This document shows positions 17,979-27,259 of a stretch of DNA of 64,000 nucleotides, in pieces. The position numbers were made by a program, and so were the translations under genes. Source of the stretch: Lutibacter citreus (GTDB lineage Bacteria; Bacteroidota; Bacteroidia; Flavobacteriales; Flavobacteriaceae); contig NZ_QEIH01000005.1 in assembly GCF_003260195.1 (NCBI RefSeq), positions 124,001 through 188,000 of the forward strand, written 5' to 3'. Under the pieces are notes generated by a model. The model saw only the letters and a list, made by a program, of their open reading frames with translations. It was not told the origin of the DNA and did not search any database. Each line of letters opens with the position of its first letter. The stretch's first letter is position 1.

Positions 17979-18599
17979 TTAAATGGTTAAGTTGTTTTCC
18001 TCTTTTAATATATTTCCTTCTTTAAATATTTCAGCCATAATAAATGCTATAAGGGCTAAAAATAATTGGTTAAATGAAATTGAAAATCCACTATAACCTC
18101 CTTGTTCAAAATTAACAGAAGTGTACATTGTAAATAAAACGGAAACTACAATATAAGTACCTATTTTTCTGAAGGAATTAACGTTTTGAATGCCAAAAGT
18201 TTTATGACTTTTTACGGATTCAATTATTTTTTGAAATTCAGAAACAGCTAAAAAGAACATTAATAAAACGAAAGAAAGTTTAAAATATTGAAGGTATAAG
18301 GATGTTTTTGTGAGTTTATTCAATTTAAATAGTTCTTTATAAATAGTGGTTTTATCTTTGTTTTTTAACTCTTCGCTTAAATTTGTAACATGCCAAGTAC
18401 TAGTAATATTCAAATCTGTATTAGAAAGGTTTAAATTTGAATTCTCTTTACTAAGTCCAAATTCTACTTTAGAATAAAAATCTTTATCAATTTGTACATG
18501 AATAAAAACAAAAGTAATTCCAATAGCAATAATGATAAATAAAATTTTAGCAAGTTGGCAAATACCTAATGAGATATTTAAAAGGGTGTTTTTATTCAT
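17979..18599 (-). CDS. DUF2975 family membrane protein
   Basis: A 206-residue protein with four predicted membrane segments (about 13-32, 103-121, 148-163 and 172-192) and an extracytoplasmic loop between the first two. The pattern matches DUF2975, whose members are usually followed by a small HTH protein as here. The function is unknown. Its promoter region carries a perfect 12-bp inverted repeat (18658-18690). Confidence 0.8.
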   Translation of the reverse strand: MNKNTLLNISLGICQLAKILFIIIAIGITFVFIHVQIDKDFYSKVEFGLSKENSNLNLSNTDLNITSTWHVTNLSEELKNKDKTTIYKELFKLNKLTKTSLYLQYFKLSFVLLMFFLAVSEFQKIIESVKSHKTFGIQNVNSFRKIGTYIVVSVLFTMYTSVNFEQGGYSGFSISFNQLFLALIAFIMAEIFKEGNILKEENNLTI

Positions 18600-18657
18600 A
18601 ATACTTAATTTTAGAAATGTTAAAGCAGGTTATAGTGTTAACATTTGGTTTTTATAG

Positions 18658-18690
18658 TAATTTTATTACAAAGTAAATGTAATAAAATTA
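18658..18690. promoter_or_regulatory. candidate operator upstream of DUF2975/HTH operon
   Basis: Perfect 12-bp inverted repeat TAATTTTATTAC (18658-18669) and GTAATAAAATTA (18679-18690) separated by 9 bp. The spacer contains, on the minus strand, TACTTTG, close to a -7 promoter box. It lies about 60-90 bp upstream of the DUF2975 start. Control by the HTH protein of the same operon is an inference. Confidence 0.5.
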
Positions 18691-18748
18691 TTGATAAACA
18701 ACAATAAAATATTGTTAATTAATAATAAAAGTAAAATAAAGGCAATAA

Positions 18749-18786
18749 AAAACTCATAGATTTTAATGATTCAATCTATGAGTTTT
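18749..18786 (-). terminator. rho-independent terminator after the DEAD-box helicase gene
   Basis: Perfect 14-bp stem AAAACTCATAGATT / AATCTATGAGTTTT with a 10-nt loop. On the minus strand it is followed by a T-rich tract. It lies 22 bp past the helicase stop. Confidence 0.8.
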
Positions 18787-18807
18787 AATATATTTTAAAA
18801 GGTTTTT

Positions 18808-20622
18808 TTAACCTTTTCTTCTTGTTGAGCTTTTCTTTGCGCTAAAATCTCCTGAATTAGATCGCTTTCTTCCAAATCCACCAGTGTTTCCACCACCTTC
18901 TTTTCTGTCTTTGCTTCTTCTTCTTCCGCCGCCGCTTCTTCCGCCACCATCATCATTACGACGTCTTCCTCCGCCGCCGCCGCCTCTTCCAGAGCGTTTC
19001 TTTTCGGTAATTTCAACATTAACACTTCTTCCTTCAAAACTTACATCCTTTTGTTGAAAGCTAGAAATAGTGTCTTCTGTATAATTTTTATCTAATTCAA
19101 AGAATGAAAAAGTATCTAAAATTTCAATCTGTCCTATTTCAATATTTTTTGCTATTTGTTGGTCGTTAATTAAACCAATTAATCTAGCAGGATTTAATTT
19201 GTCTTTTCTACCAATATTAATAAAGAAACGAGACATATTTTCATCATCTCTACTTTTTCCTCTATTATCTCTATCGCGTCCACTTCTCATTTGATCACTA
19301 TCGTTCAAATCAGGAGCATTTTCATAATAAGTAAGGAATGTGTTAAACTCCATAGAAACAAATCTTTTAATCAATTCCTCTCTATCTAATCCTTCTAATT
19401 TTTCATAAATAGAAGGTAAAAATTCATTCATTTCAGTTTCATTAACTTTAATGTCGTGAACTTTATCAATAAGTTTTAATAATTGGTTTTGGCAAATTTC
19501 TTTACCCGTTGGTACAGGTGTGCTAACAAACTTTTTACCAATAATACGTTCAATAGGTCTAAGTTTACCTTTTTCTCTTCCTGTTACAATTGCAATAGAA
19601 ATACCTTCTTTACCAGCACGTCCAGTTCTACCACTTCTATGAGTATAAGATTCTATTTGGTCTGGTAATTTATGATTTATTACGTGTGTTAAGTCATTTA
19701 CATCTAATCCACGCGCTGCAACATCAGTAGCAATTAATAATTGTAAATGTTTTTTATGGAATTTTTGCATAACACTATCACGTTGAGCTTGAGATAAATC
19801 TCCGTGTAATGCATCAGCACTATATCCATCTTTTATTAATTTATCAGCAACTTCTTGTGTTTCTCTTCGAGTTCTACAAAAAACAATACTATAAATATCT
19901 GGATTTACATCCGCAATTCTTTTTAAGGCTGCGTATCTATTTCTTTCTGAAACCACATAATATTGGTGTGATACTTGATCAGAACCTTTATTTTTTTCAC
20001 CAGAAGTTATTTCAACTGGTTTAGACATGTAATTTTTAGCTATAGATTCAACTTCTTTCGGGAAGGTTGCAGAAAATAATAACGTTTGTTTGTCGTCTGG
20101 AGTAACAGCAAGAATTTTATCTAATTCATCTTTGAAACCCATGTTTAACATTTCATCAGCTTCATCAAGAACTAACCATTGAACGTTAGAAAGTTTTAAT
20201 TGTCTTCTGTTAATAAGGTCAACAGTTCTTCCTGGAGTACCAACAACAATGTGAGCTCCTTTTCTTAGTTTTCTAATTTGCTCATCAATATTAGCACCAC
20301 CGTAAACTACGGCAACTCTAAAACCTTTAATGTATTTAGCAAATTCTTCAATATTTTTTCCAATTTGAAGTGCTAATTCTCTTGTAGGAGATAAAATTAT
20401 AGCTTGCGTATCGCTGCTATCAACATCAATTTGTTCTAAAATTGGTAAACTAAAAGCAGCAGTTTTACCTGTTCCTGTTTGTGCAAAAGCTTTTAAATCA
20501 TCTTTTGATGCAATAACTTGAGGAATTGCTTTTTCTTGAATTTGTGTAGGATTTTCGTACCCTAAATCGGTTAAGGCTTTAATGATGTTATCATTAAGCC
20601 CTAGATCTTTAAATGTAGTCAT
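18808..20622 (-). CDS. deaD: DEAD-box ATP-dependent RNA helicase (DeaD/CsdA type)
   Basis: A 604-residue RNA helicase, probably acting in ribosome assembly, RNA decay or cold adaptation. The motif order is complete: Q motif (FKDLGLNDNIIKALTDLGYENPTQIQ, given by position 4-29), AQTGTGKT, PTRELALQ, TPGRT, DEAD, SAT, and HRSGRTGRAG in domain 2. A DbpA-like RNA-binding domain follows (about 460-545, INIGRKDKLNPARLIGLIND). The last 50 residues are a Gly/Arg-rich tail, a common RNA-binding extension. It has its own promoter (20677-20705) and terminator. Confidence 0.95.
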   Translation of the reverse strand: MTTFKDLGLNDNIIKALTDLGYENPTQIQEKAIPQVIASKDDLKAFAQTGTGKTAAFSLPILEQIDVDSSDTQAIILSPTRELALQIGKNIEEFAKYIKGFRVAVVYGGANIDEQIRKLRKGAHIVVGTPGRTVDLINRRQLKLSNVQWLVLDEADEMLNMGFKDELDKILAVTPDDKQTLLFSATFPKEVESIAKNYMSKPVEITSGEKNKGSDQVSHQYYVVSERNRYAALKRIADVNPDIYSIVFCRTRRETQEVADKLIKDGYSADALHGDLSQAQRDSVMQKFHKKHLQLLIATDVAARGLDVNDLTHVINHKLPDQIESYTHRSGRTGRAGKEGISIAIVTGREKGKLRPIERIIGKKFVSTPVPTGKEICQNQLLKLIDKVHDIKVNETEMNEFLPSIYEKLEGLDREELIKRFVSMEFNTFLTYYENAPDLNDSDQMRSGRDRDNRGKSRDDENMSRFFINIGRKDKLNPARLIGLINDQQIAKNIEIGQIEILDTFSFFELDKNYTEDTISSFQQKDVSFEGRSVNVEITEKKRSGRGGGGGGRRRNDDGGGRSGGGRRRSKDRKEGGGNTGGFGRKRSNSGDFSAKKSSTRRKG

Positions 20623-20676
20623 TCTGTATAAATTGTTGATTTACAGATGCCCATCTATAAACCGGTTAAAAACGTG

Positions 20677-20705
20677 CAAAGGTACACTTTAATTTTGTTT
20701 TACAA
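20677..20705 (-). promoter_or_regulatory. promoter of deaD
   Basis: Read on the minus strand: TTG, 18 bp, TACCTTTG, close to the Bacteroidota consensus. The leader of roughly 45-50 nt contains AGATGGGCATCT, a small hairpin. Confidence 0.6.
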
Positions 20706-20714
20706 TGGTAAAAA

Positions 20715-22103
20715 TTATTTTCTTTCTAATTTAATTAATTCTGAATTGAATTTTTTAGAATCTAAATGAGTAAAACCATTGGTAACAATTCCTTTTTCAT
20801 CCACCATTATAGTACGTGGATAATTACTTGTTAAATACTTTCTAGCGTAACTATTTTCAGGTAGTTTGAACTGTTTTTGATAATCAATTAAACCTATATT
20901 GGTTGAGTTAGAAAGATTATACAAATCAGATTGCATATTAACTCCAATAAATAAAATATTGGGATATCTTTTTTCAAAATATCTAATTTCTTTAAGTAAA
21001 TATTCGGCATCCATATAATTTGAAGACCAGAAATAAATAACACTTTTATGATTTTCAATAATATTTTTCACACTTAACTCTCTGTCATCATATGATTTAA
21101 TTGTAAAATCTTTTATTGGTTTGTTATTTAAAACATACTTGCTATCATTCACTAAATTTTGAACTTCATTTTTGTATTCTTCGTTTGAGCAATTTTTTAA
21201 AAATACATTTAAAGTTTCTTTATTAATAGAACAAGTGGATTGTCGTTTTAAAAATTCATCAACAACAATATTTTTAAGTAATGAGTTTCTAAACTCTTCA
21301 ATATTTACATTTTGAACAATTAAATTTAACATATTAACCGTTAAATTATCTCTTAAACTATCTTCTTCTTTTATTTTATAACTAATATGGTATAAATAAT
21401 TAGTTACATAATTTCTATAGGGGTAGAAAGACAATAAATTTTCTTCATTTAAATTTATGTGTTTTCTGAACTCATAAAATGAATCTGAAATTTTAGAAAT
21501 TTTAGAAAGTTGATTTAATTTTTTATGATAAAACGGGTAAATTTCTTTCCATCTATACAGAGGGTAATTTATAGCCGCATTGGTTAATTTTGTAAATCCT
21601 TCAGAAACATTTTCATTATTATTTTTAAAATCTAAAAAAAGAGCTTCTTTTTGTTTAGTAAGAGTTTCAATTTTTTGAGAAAATTCAGTTTCATTTAAGC
21701 TGAAAAATTGACGCATTAATTTATCTTCATGTTCATTTCTTAAAAATAAATTTAATAAAAATTCATTTTTACTGCTTCCTCTTCCGCTAAAAACCATGGA
21801 TTCGTCAAAATCCCAAGAGTTTAATCTAACTAAAATACTATCAGATGGTTCAAAATATATATATTGGAATTCTATACCATGCTTAAAAGTATAGAGTCCT
21901 TCCTTTAAAGATTTATATTCAGTAAGAAAATGATTGTTTTTATCAAGAGTTATGGTGTCTATAACCTTATTGTCTTTTAAAAATAGTACAAAATTTGATT
22001 TAGGATTAACTATCTGGCCACCAAAATAAGTGACAGACTCTTTATTACTAGTTCTTTCGCAACCAGTAATAAGTAAAAGTGATATGATTCCTAATAAATA
22101 TTT
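20715..22103 (-). CDS. thioredoxin-fold (TlpA/DUF4369-like) lipoprotein lacking CxxC
   Basis: A 462-residue periplasm-facing lipoprotein. The start is taken at the ATG at 22103 because it is followed directly by a lipoprotein signal (LLGIISLLLITGC, Cys at residue 16) and because a -7-like box (CAAAAATA, 22122-22129) lies just upstream; an in-frame upstream start would overlap that box. The N-terminal region resembles the DUF4369-type domain (beta-rich, residues 25-110), the middle is helical, and the C-terminal 140 residues form a TlpA-like thioredoxin fold. That fold keeps the cis-Pro segment SNYPRTIMVDEKG, but the WCxxC active site is replaced by WSSNYMDA, so redox activity is unlikely. Confidence 0.8.
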   Translation of the reverse strand, partial: KYLLGIISLLLITGCERTSNKESVTYFGGQIVNPKSNFVLFLKDNKVIDTITLDKNNHFLTEYKSLKEGLYTFKHGIEFQYIYFEPSDSILVRLNSWDFDESMVFSGRGSSKNEFLLNLFLRNEHEDKLMRQFFSLNETEFSQKIETLTKQKEALFLDFKNNNENVSEGFTKLTNAAINYPLYRWKEIYPFYHKKLNQLSKISKISDSFYEFRKHINLNEENLLSFYPYRNYVTNYLYHISYKIKEEDSLRDNLTVNMLNLIVQNVNIEEFRNSLLKNIVVDEFLKRQSTCSINKETLNVFLKNCSNEEYKNEVQNLVNDSKYVLNNKPIKDFTIKSYDDRELSVKNIIENHKSVIYFWSSNYMDAEYLLKEIRYFEKRYPNILFIGVNMQSDLYNLSNSTNIGLIDYQKQFKLPENSYARKYLTSNYPRTIMVDEKGIVTNGFTHLDSKKFNSELIKLERK

Positions 22104-22244
22104 CATTAAAATAGTATTAATCAAAAATACATACAACTTTAGGTTTTGCTTGTTAATGAGATGTTAAATGTAGAATTGTGACTCTTAATTATTTATTAAA
22201 TTTATTTTGGTTGGCTTAAATATTTTTTAATAAATCCTTTTTAT

Positions 22245-22252
22245 TACTTTTG
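22245..22252 (+). promoter_or_regulatory. -7-like promoter box for the ABC-F gene
   Basis: TACTTTTG matches TAnnTTTG and lies 28 bp before the ATG. No TTG sits at the expected spacing upstream. Confidence 0.4.
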
Positions 22253-22264
22253 CACGGAATTTAA

Positions 22265-23905
<1,641 letters not shown>

Positions 23906-23923
23906 TTTCTTTAATGTTAATTC

Positions 23924-23962
23924 AAAAAAAAATCCAGAGTTAATTAACTCTGGATTTTTTTT
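23924..23962. terminator. bidirectional terminator between convergent genes
   Basis: Perfect palindrome ATCCAGAGTTAA / TTAACTCTGGAT (23932-23955) flanked by an A-run on the left and a T-run on the right, so it can serve the ABC-F gene and the opposing Spy-like gene. Confidence 0.85.
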
Positions 23963-23970
23963 ATAAATAG

Positions 23971-24435
23971 TTATTGTTTTTCTTGCATTCTTTTTCTCTT
24001 ACCATATTCTTGCAACATCCTTTTATTAAAATCTTTTTCAGCTTTTTCAAGTAAGATTAATTTTTTAGCACTAATAATTTTGTTGAGTTCGTTTAAACGT
24101 TTAATTCTAGTTTGGGAAATGCTTTTTTCAACATTTAGATATTCAGTAATAATAGCTTGAGCTTGTTCTTCGGTTAAAGTATCTATACCACCATTTTTGT
24201 TTATTTCCTGAATTATACCATTATCAAGTTTAAATTTTAGAATTCTTAATTTATTAGAGAATTTATTATAAATAGGCCAAAACATTTCAGCTTCAGAAGG
24301 TGTTAAGCTAATTGCATTAGCGATATAAGTAGTTTTTAACATTCTAATATTTTGTTTATGCACTCTTTGTGCAGCTATATTAGTTGCTAAAAAAATAATA
24401 GATAAAAATAGTATTGTGTGTATTAATTTTTTCAT
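23971..24435 (-). CDS. Spy/CpxP-like periplasmic protein
   Basis: A 154-residue secreted, almost wholly helical protein with a signal peptide (residues 1-22, ending NIAAQ). The mature part has LTPSEAEMFWPIYNKFSNKLRILK followed by charged helices, the layout of Spy/CpxP-like chaperone or heavy-metal-resistance proteins common in Bacteroidota. It is the last gene of a sigma factor/anti-sigma/effector trio (25643 down to 23971), 11 bp after the anti-sigma gene. It is therefore a probable envelope-stress target or modulator. Confidence 0.72.
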   Translation of the reverse strand: MKKLIHTILFLSIIFLATNIAAQRVHKQNIRMLKTTYIANAISLTPSEAEMFWPIYNKFSNKLRILKFKLDNGIIQEINKNGGIDTLTEEQAQAIITEYLNVEKSISQTRIKRLNELNKIISAKKLILLEKAEKDFNKRMLQEYGKRKRMQEKQ

Positions 24436-24446
24436 GTTTTCACATT

Positions 24447-25058
24447 TTAATTTTCATAAATAAACTCTTCTAAATCACTTTCATTTAAATACTCAAACAC
24501 ATCAGAGTCTGATAGTGAATTTATAGAATTAACATTATTAATTTCAACATCTGGAAAAACTACAGATAATGTCTCAAGATCATAATCAACTTCGCCATTA
24601 TTTATAAACTCTTCAATTTCAGCAGCAGCTAAAGTGTCAAAAGTTATTTTACTGTTGTTGTTATTTATTAAAAATAAGATTAAGAATGAAGCCGCAATTG
24701 CAATTGGAGCTAAATATCTAGAAATTCTATTTATTGATATTACCTTAGGTTTAGAATTTAGTTTTTTAAATACTTTATCTTCAATTGTGTTAAAATATTC
24801 ATCCGGAACCGAATTTGTTGTGTTTTCAGTTAAAGATTCAGCTTTAAGCTTTGTAAGAACAATATCTTCAATTTCATTAAAATAATTTACTGGAGTTTTA
24901 TAAGCATTGTTTTTTACACCAATATTTTCTGATCGAATTTGGGCAATAACACTATCTTCAACAGAATTAAAATATCCATTAGGAATTTTAAAACCAATCT
25001 TTTTAGGTGAAATTTCACTTAACGTAGGCGCTATTATATGTAATTCTTCTTTCTTCAT
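24447..25058 (-). CDS. putative membrane anti-sigma factor with triplicated motif
   Basis: A 203-residue protein downstream of an ECF sigma gene. The cytoplasmic part (1-112) contains three spaced copies of P-x-x-YFN-x-[IV]-ED-x(5)-[IL] (starting at residues 26, 56 and 85). One membrane segment spans about 116-131, and the outside portion is acidic (about 135-203). No zinc-binding anti-sigma HxxxCxxC motif is present. Its position and topology argue for an anti-sigma function, while the repeat is not a domain I can name. Confidence 0.65.
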   Translation of the reverse strand: MKKEELHIIAPTLSEISPKKIGFKIPNGYFNSVEDSVIAQIRSENIGVKNNAYKTPVNYFNEIEDIVLTKLKAESLTENTTNSVPDEYFNTIEDKVFKKLNSKPKVISINRISRYLAPIAIAASFLILFLINNNNSKITFDTLAAAEIEEFINNGEVDYDLETLSVVFPDVEINNVNSINSLSDSDVFEYLNESDLEEFIYEN

Positions 25059-25091
25059 ATTATCTTTTAGACTTCAGCTATTCACTAAGGT

Positions 25092-25643
25092 TTAATGTGT
25101 TTTTAAAAATTCTTCAATTTTTTTAACTGCGTGAAAGTAAGATGCTTTAAGAGCTCCTACTGAGGTTCCTAATATTTCAGACATGTCAGAATATTTCATT
25201 TCATCAAAATATTTCATATTAAAAACAAGCTGTTGTTTGTGAGGTAATGTAATGATAGCTTTTTGTAATAAAAGTTGAATTTCATCACCTGAATAATCTA
25301 AGTCAGTATTTAAGCTGTTTACGGTATTTAGTTGTAGCTCAGTTAAATCTACATGGTGTTTTGCTGCTTTTTTATTTATAAATGTAATAGATTCATTGGT
25401 TGCAATTCTATACATCCAAGAATACAATTTACTATCCTCTTTAAATGAGTGAATATTTTTAAAAACTTTAATAAAAGTATTCTGAAGAACATCATCAGCA
25501 TCTGCATGTACATATACAATTTTACGAATATGCCAATACAAACGTTCTTTGTATAAAGACATTAATTTACGAAATGCTAATTCCTGCGTTCTTTTATTTT
25601 TTAGTTGAGCAACTAATAATTTTTCACTATCCACACTTGACAT
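25092..25643 (-). CDS. ECF-subfamily RNA polymerase sigma factor
   Basis: A 183-residue extracytoplasmic-function sigma factor. Region 2 spans about 28-95 (HADADDVLQNTFIKVFKNIHSF, then LYSWMYRIATNESITF) and region 4 about 125-180 (LPHKQQLVFNMKYFDEMKYSDMSEILGTSVGALKASYFHAVKKIEE, described by position). It is the first gene of a three-gene unit with a membrane anti-sigma candidate and a Spy-like periplasmic protein, which points to envelope-stress control. Confidence 0.92.
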   Translation of the reverse strand: MSSVDSEKLLVAQLKNKRTQELAFRKLMSLYKERLYWHIRKIVYVHADADDVLQNTFIKVFKNIHSFKEDSKLYSWMYRIATNESITFINKKAAKHHVDLTELQLNTVNSLNTDLDYSGDEIQLLLQKAIITLPHKQQLVFNMKYFDEMKYSDMSEILGTSVGALKASYFHAVKKIEEFLKTH

Positions 25644-25689
25644 TTGTAATTAGACGTTTAAAAGTAAGAAAGGTTTAACTTAAGTTAAA

Positions 25690-27141
25690 TTATTTTTTAA
25701 TAAAACGTCTTTTTGAATACCCGAACAAGCGTTCATTTTTAATTGTTTCAGCAATTCCTGTAGGAAGCATTTCTTCCCAGCCAGGTTCTCCGTTTTCAAT
25801 CATTTTTAGAACTTCTCTAGAGAATACTTCCAGTATTTTAGGGTCATAGTCTTTAATATCTACTACTTTACCATTATACTTAAAGAATTTGTAAAGTTCT
25901 TTCATTCTAGGATGTACTCGAAGGTTTTCACTAGTAACAATTTCCCCTGTTTTTTGATTTTTAAATGGATATAAATAAACTTTTAAATCTTTAAAAAATA
26001 ATTTTCCGAAGGCTTCTAAAATTCCACCACTTAAATTTCTGTAATATTTTTCATCAAAAATTTGTATAAAACTAGCAACTCCCATTGCTAAACCAATACG
26101 GGCTTTTGTAAATTCAGAGAAATATTCAACCAATTTATAATATTCCTGATAATTAGAAATCATTACATTTTGACCTAAAGAACATAGTAATTCAGCTCTG
26201 TCTAAGAAATCACGTTCATCAATTTCACCTTCAGCACTTAAGTTTGTTAATGTAATTTCAAATATAAATTTTGTATTTTCTTCTTTTACTTTGTTTTCTT
26301 TTAAAAATAATTGGTGTGCAAGATTATACATATTCATATTAACTTTTGTAACAGGTCTAAAACTACCTCTTAAAGCTAAAATATTGGCTTTGTATAATTG
26401 TTGGGCTGGTAATAAGTTTTTTCCGTCTGGACCGAACATAACTGCATTTGTCATACCATTTCTAACCAAAAGCAAACTCATTAATCTATTATCTACATAT
26501 GAAAATCTTGGTCCTTCAAAATTAATCATATCAATTTCAAGTTGAACTTCATGTAAATTGTCATAAAGAGATTTTAGAAGCTCTTTTGGTTTGTCGTTTA
26601 AATAAAATGCACCATAAATTAAATTTACACCAAGAATACCGAGTGTTTCTTGTTGTAATTTAGCATCTGTTTCTTTAAAACGAATGTGCAAAATAATTTC
26701 ACTATAATCTTCTAAAGGATCTAATTGAAATTTTATTCCAACCCATCCATGACCTTTAAATTTTTTAGCAAAGTCAATTGTGGTAACAGTATTTGCGTAT
26801 GAGAAGAAAATTTTATTTGGATGTTTTTTACGGCTTAAACGCTCTTCTATAACTTCCATTTCATAGGTTAACATTTTTTTTAACCTATCTTCAGTTACAT
26901 ACCTATTATCAGTTTCAGTACCATAAATAGCATCTGAAAAATCTTTATCATAGGCGCTCATTGTTTTTGCAATTGTACCAGAAGCTCCTCCTGCTCTAAA
27001 AAAATGACGAACCGTTTCTTGTCCAGCTCCAATTTCAGCAAAAGTTCCATAAGTATGGTTGTTAAGATTTACTTTTAGTGCTTTTTCTTTGCTAGATTTT
27101 GCTACATTAATATCTTTATCACCTTTCAATTTTAGAGCCAT
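25690..27141 (-). CDS. conserved cytosolic protein of unknown function
   Basis: A 483-residue protein without signal peptide or membrane segment. I recognise it as a family highly conserved in flavobacteria, starting MALKLKGDKDINVAKSSK and containing YGTFAEIGAGQETVRHFFRA (about 31-50), SGTIAKTMSAYDKDFSDAIYG and KVHPRMKELYKFF-like segments. Names such as nicotinate-nucleotide adenylyltransferase or TonB-dependent receptor appear on relatives, but I see neither the HxGH nucleotidyltransferase motif nor any barrel or plug. The biochemical role is open. Its start is separated from pntB by a terminator (27206-27241). Confidence 0.75.
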   Translation of the reverse strand: MALKLKGDKDINVAKSSKEKALKVNLNNHTYGTFAEIGAGQETVRHFFRAGGASGTIAKTMSAYDKDFSDAIYGTETDNRYVTEDRLKKMLTYEMEVIEERLSRKKHPNKIFFSYANTVTTIDFAKKFKGHGWVGIKFQLDPLEDYSEIILHIRFKETDAKLQQETLGILGVNLIYGAFYLNDKPKELLKSLYDNLHEVQLEIDMINFEGPRFSYVDNRLMSLLLVRNGMTNAVMFGPDGKNLLPAQQLYKANILALRGSFRPVTKVNMNMYNLAHQLFLKENKVKEENTKFIFEITLTNLSAEGEIDERDFLDRAELLCSLGQNVMISNYQEYYKLVEYFSEFTKARIGLAMGVASFIQIFDEKYYRNLSGGILEAFGKLFFKDLKVYLYPFKNQKTGEIVTSENLRVHPRMKELYKFFKYNGKVVDIKDYDPKILEVFSREVLKMIENGEPGWEEMLPTGIAETIKNERLFGYSKRRFIKK

Positions 27142-27205
27142 AATATGATTTAATTTTATGTAAAAATACTAAAATTTGCTTATTTTAAAGGTGAATTATT
27201 CACAT

Positions 27206-27241
27206 AAAAAAAGGGTGAATATTTAATATCACCCTTTTTTT
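27206..27241. terminator. terminator after the pnt operon
   Basis: Stem AAAAAAGGGTGA / TCACCCTTTTTT with a short AT loop. On the minus strand it follows the pntB stop by 19 bp and ends in a T-run. The A/T flanks make it symmetrical. Confidence 0.8.
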
Positions 27242-27259
27242 ATTCTATGTTTTTTAGAA

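Noticed and set aside
18795-19037. 80-codon Ala/Glu-rich minus-strand frame
   Set aside because: Out-of-frame reading of the Gly/Arg-rich tail of the DEAD-box helicase; low-complexity artefact.
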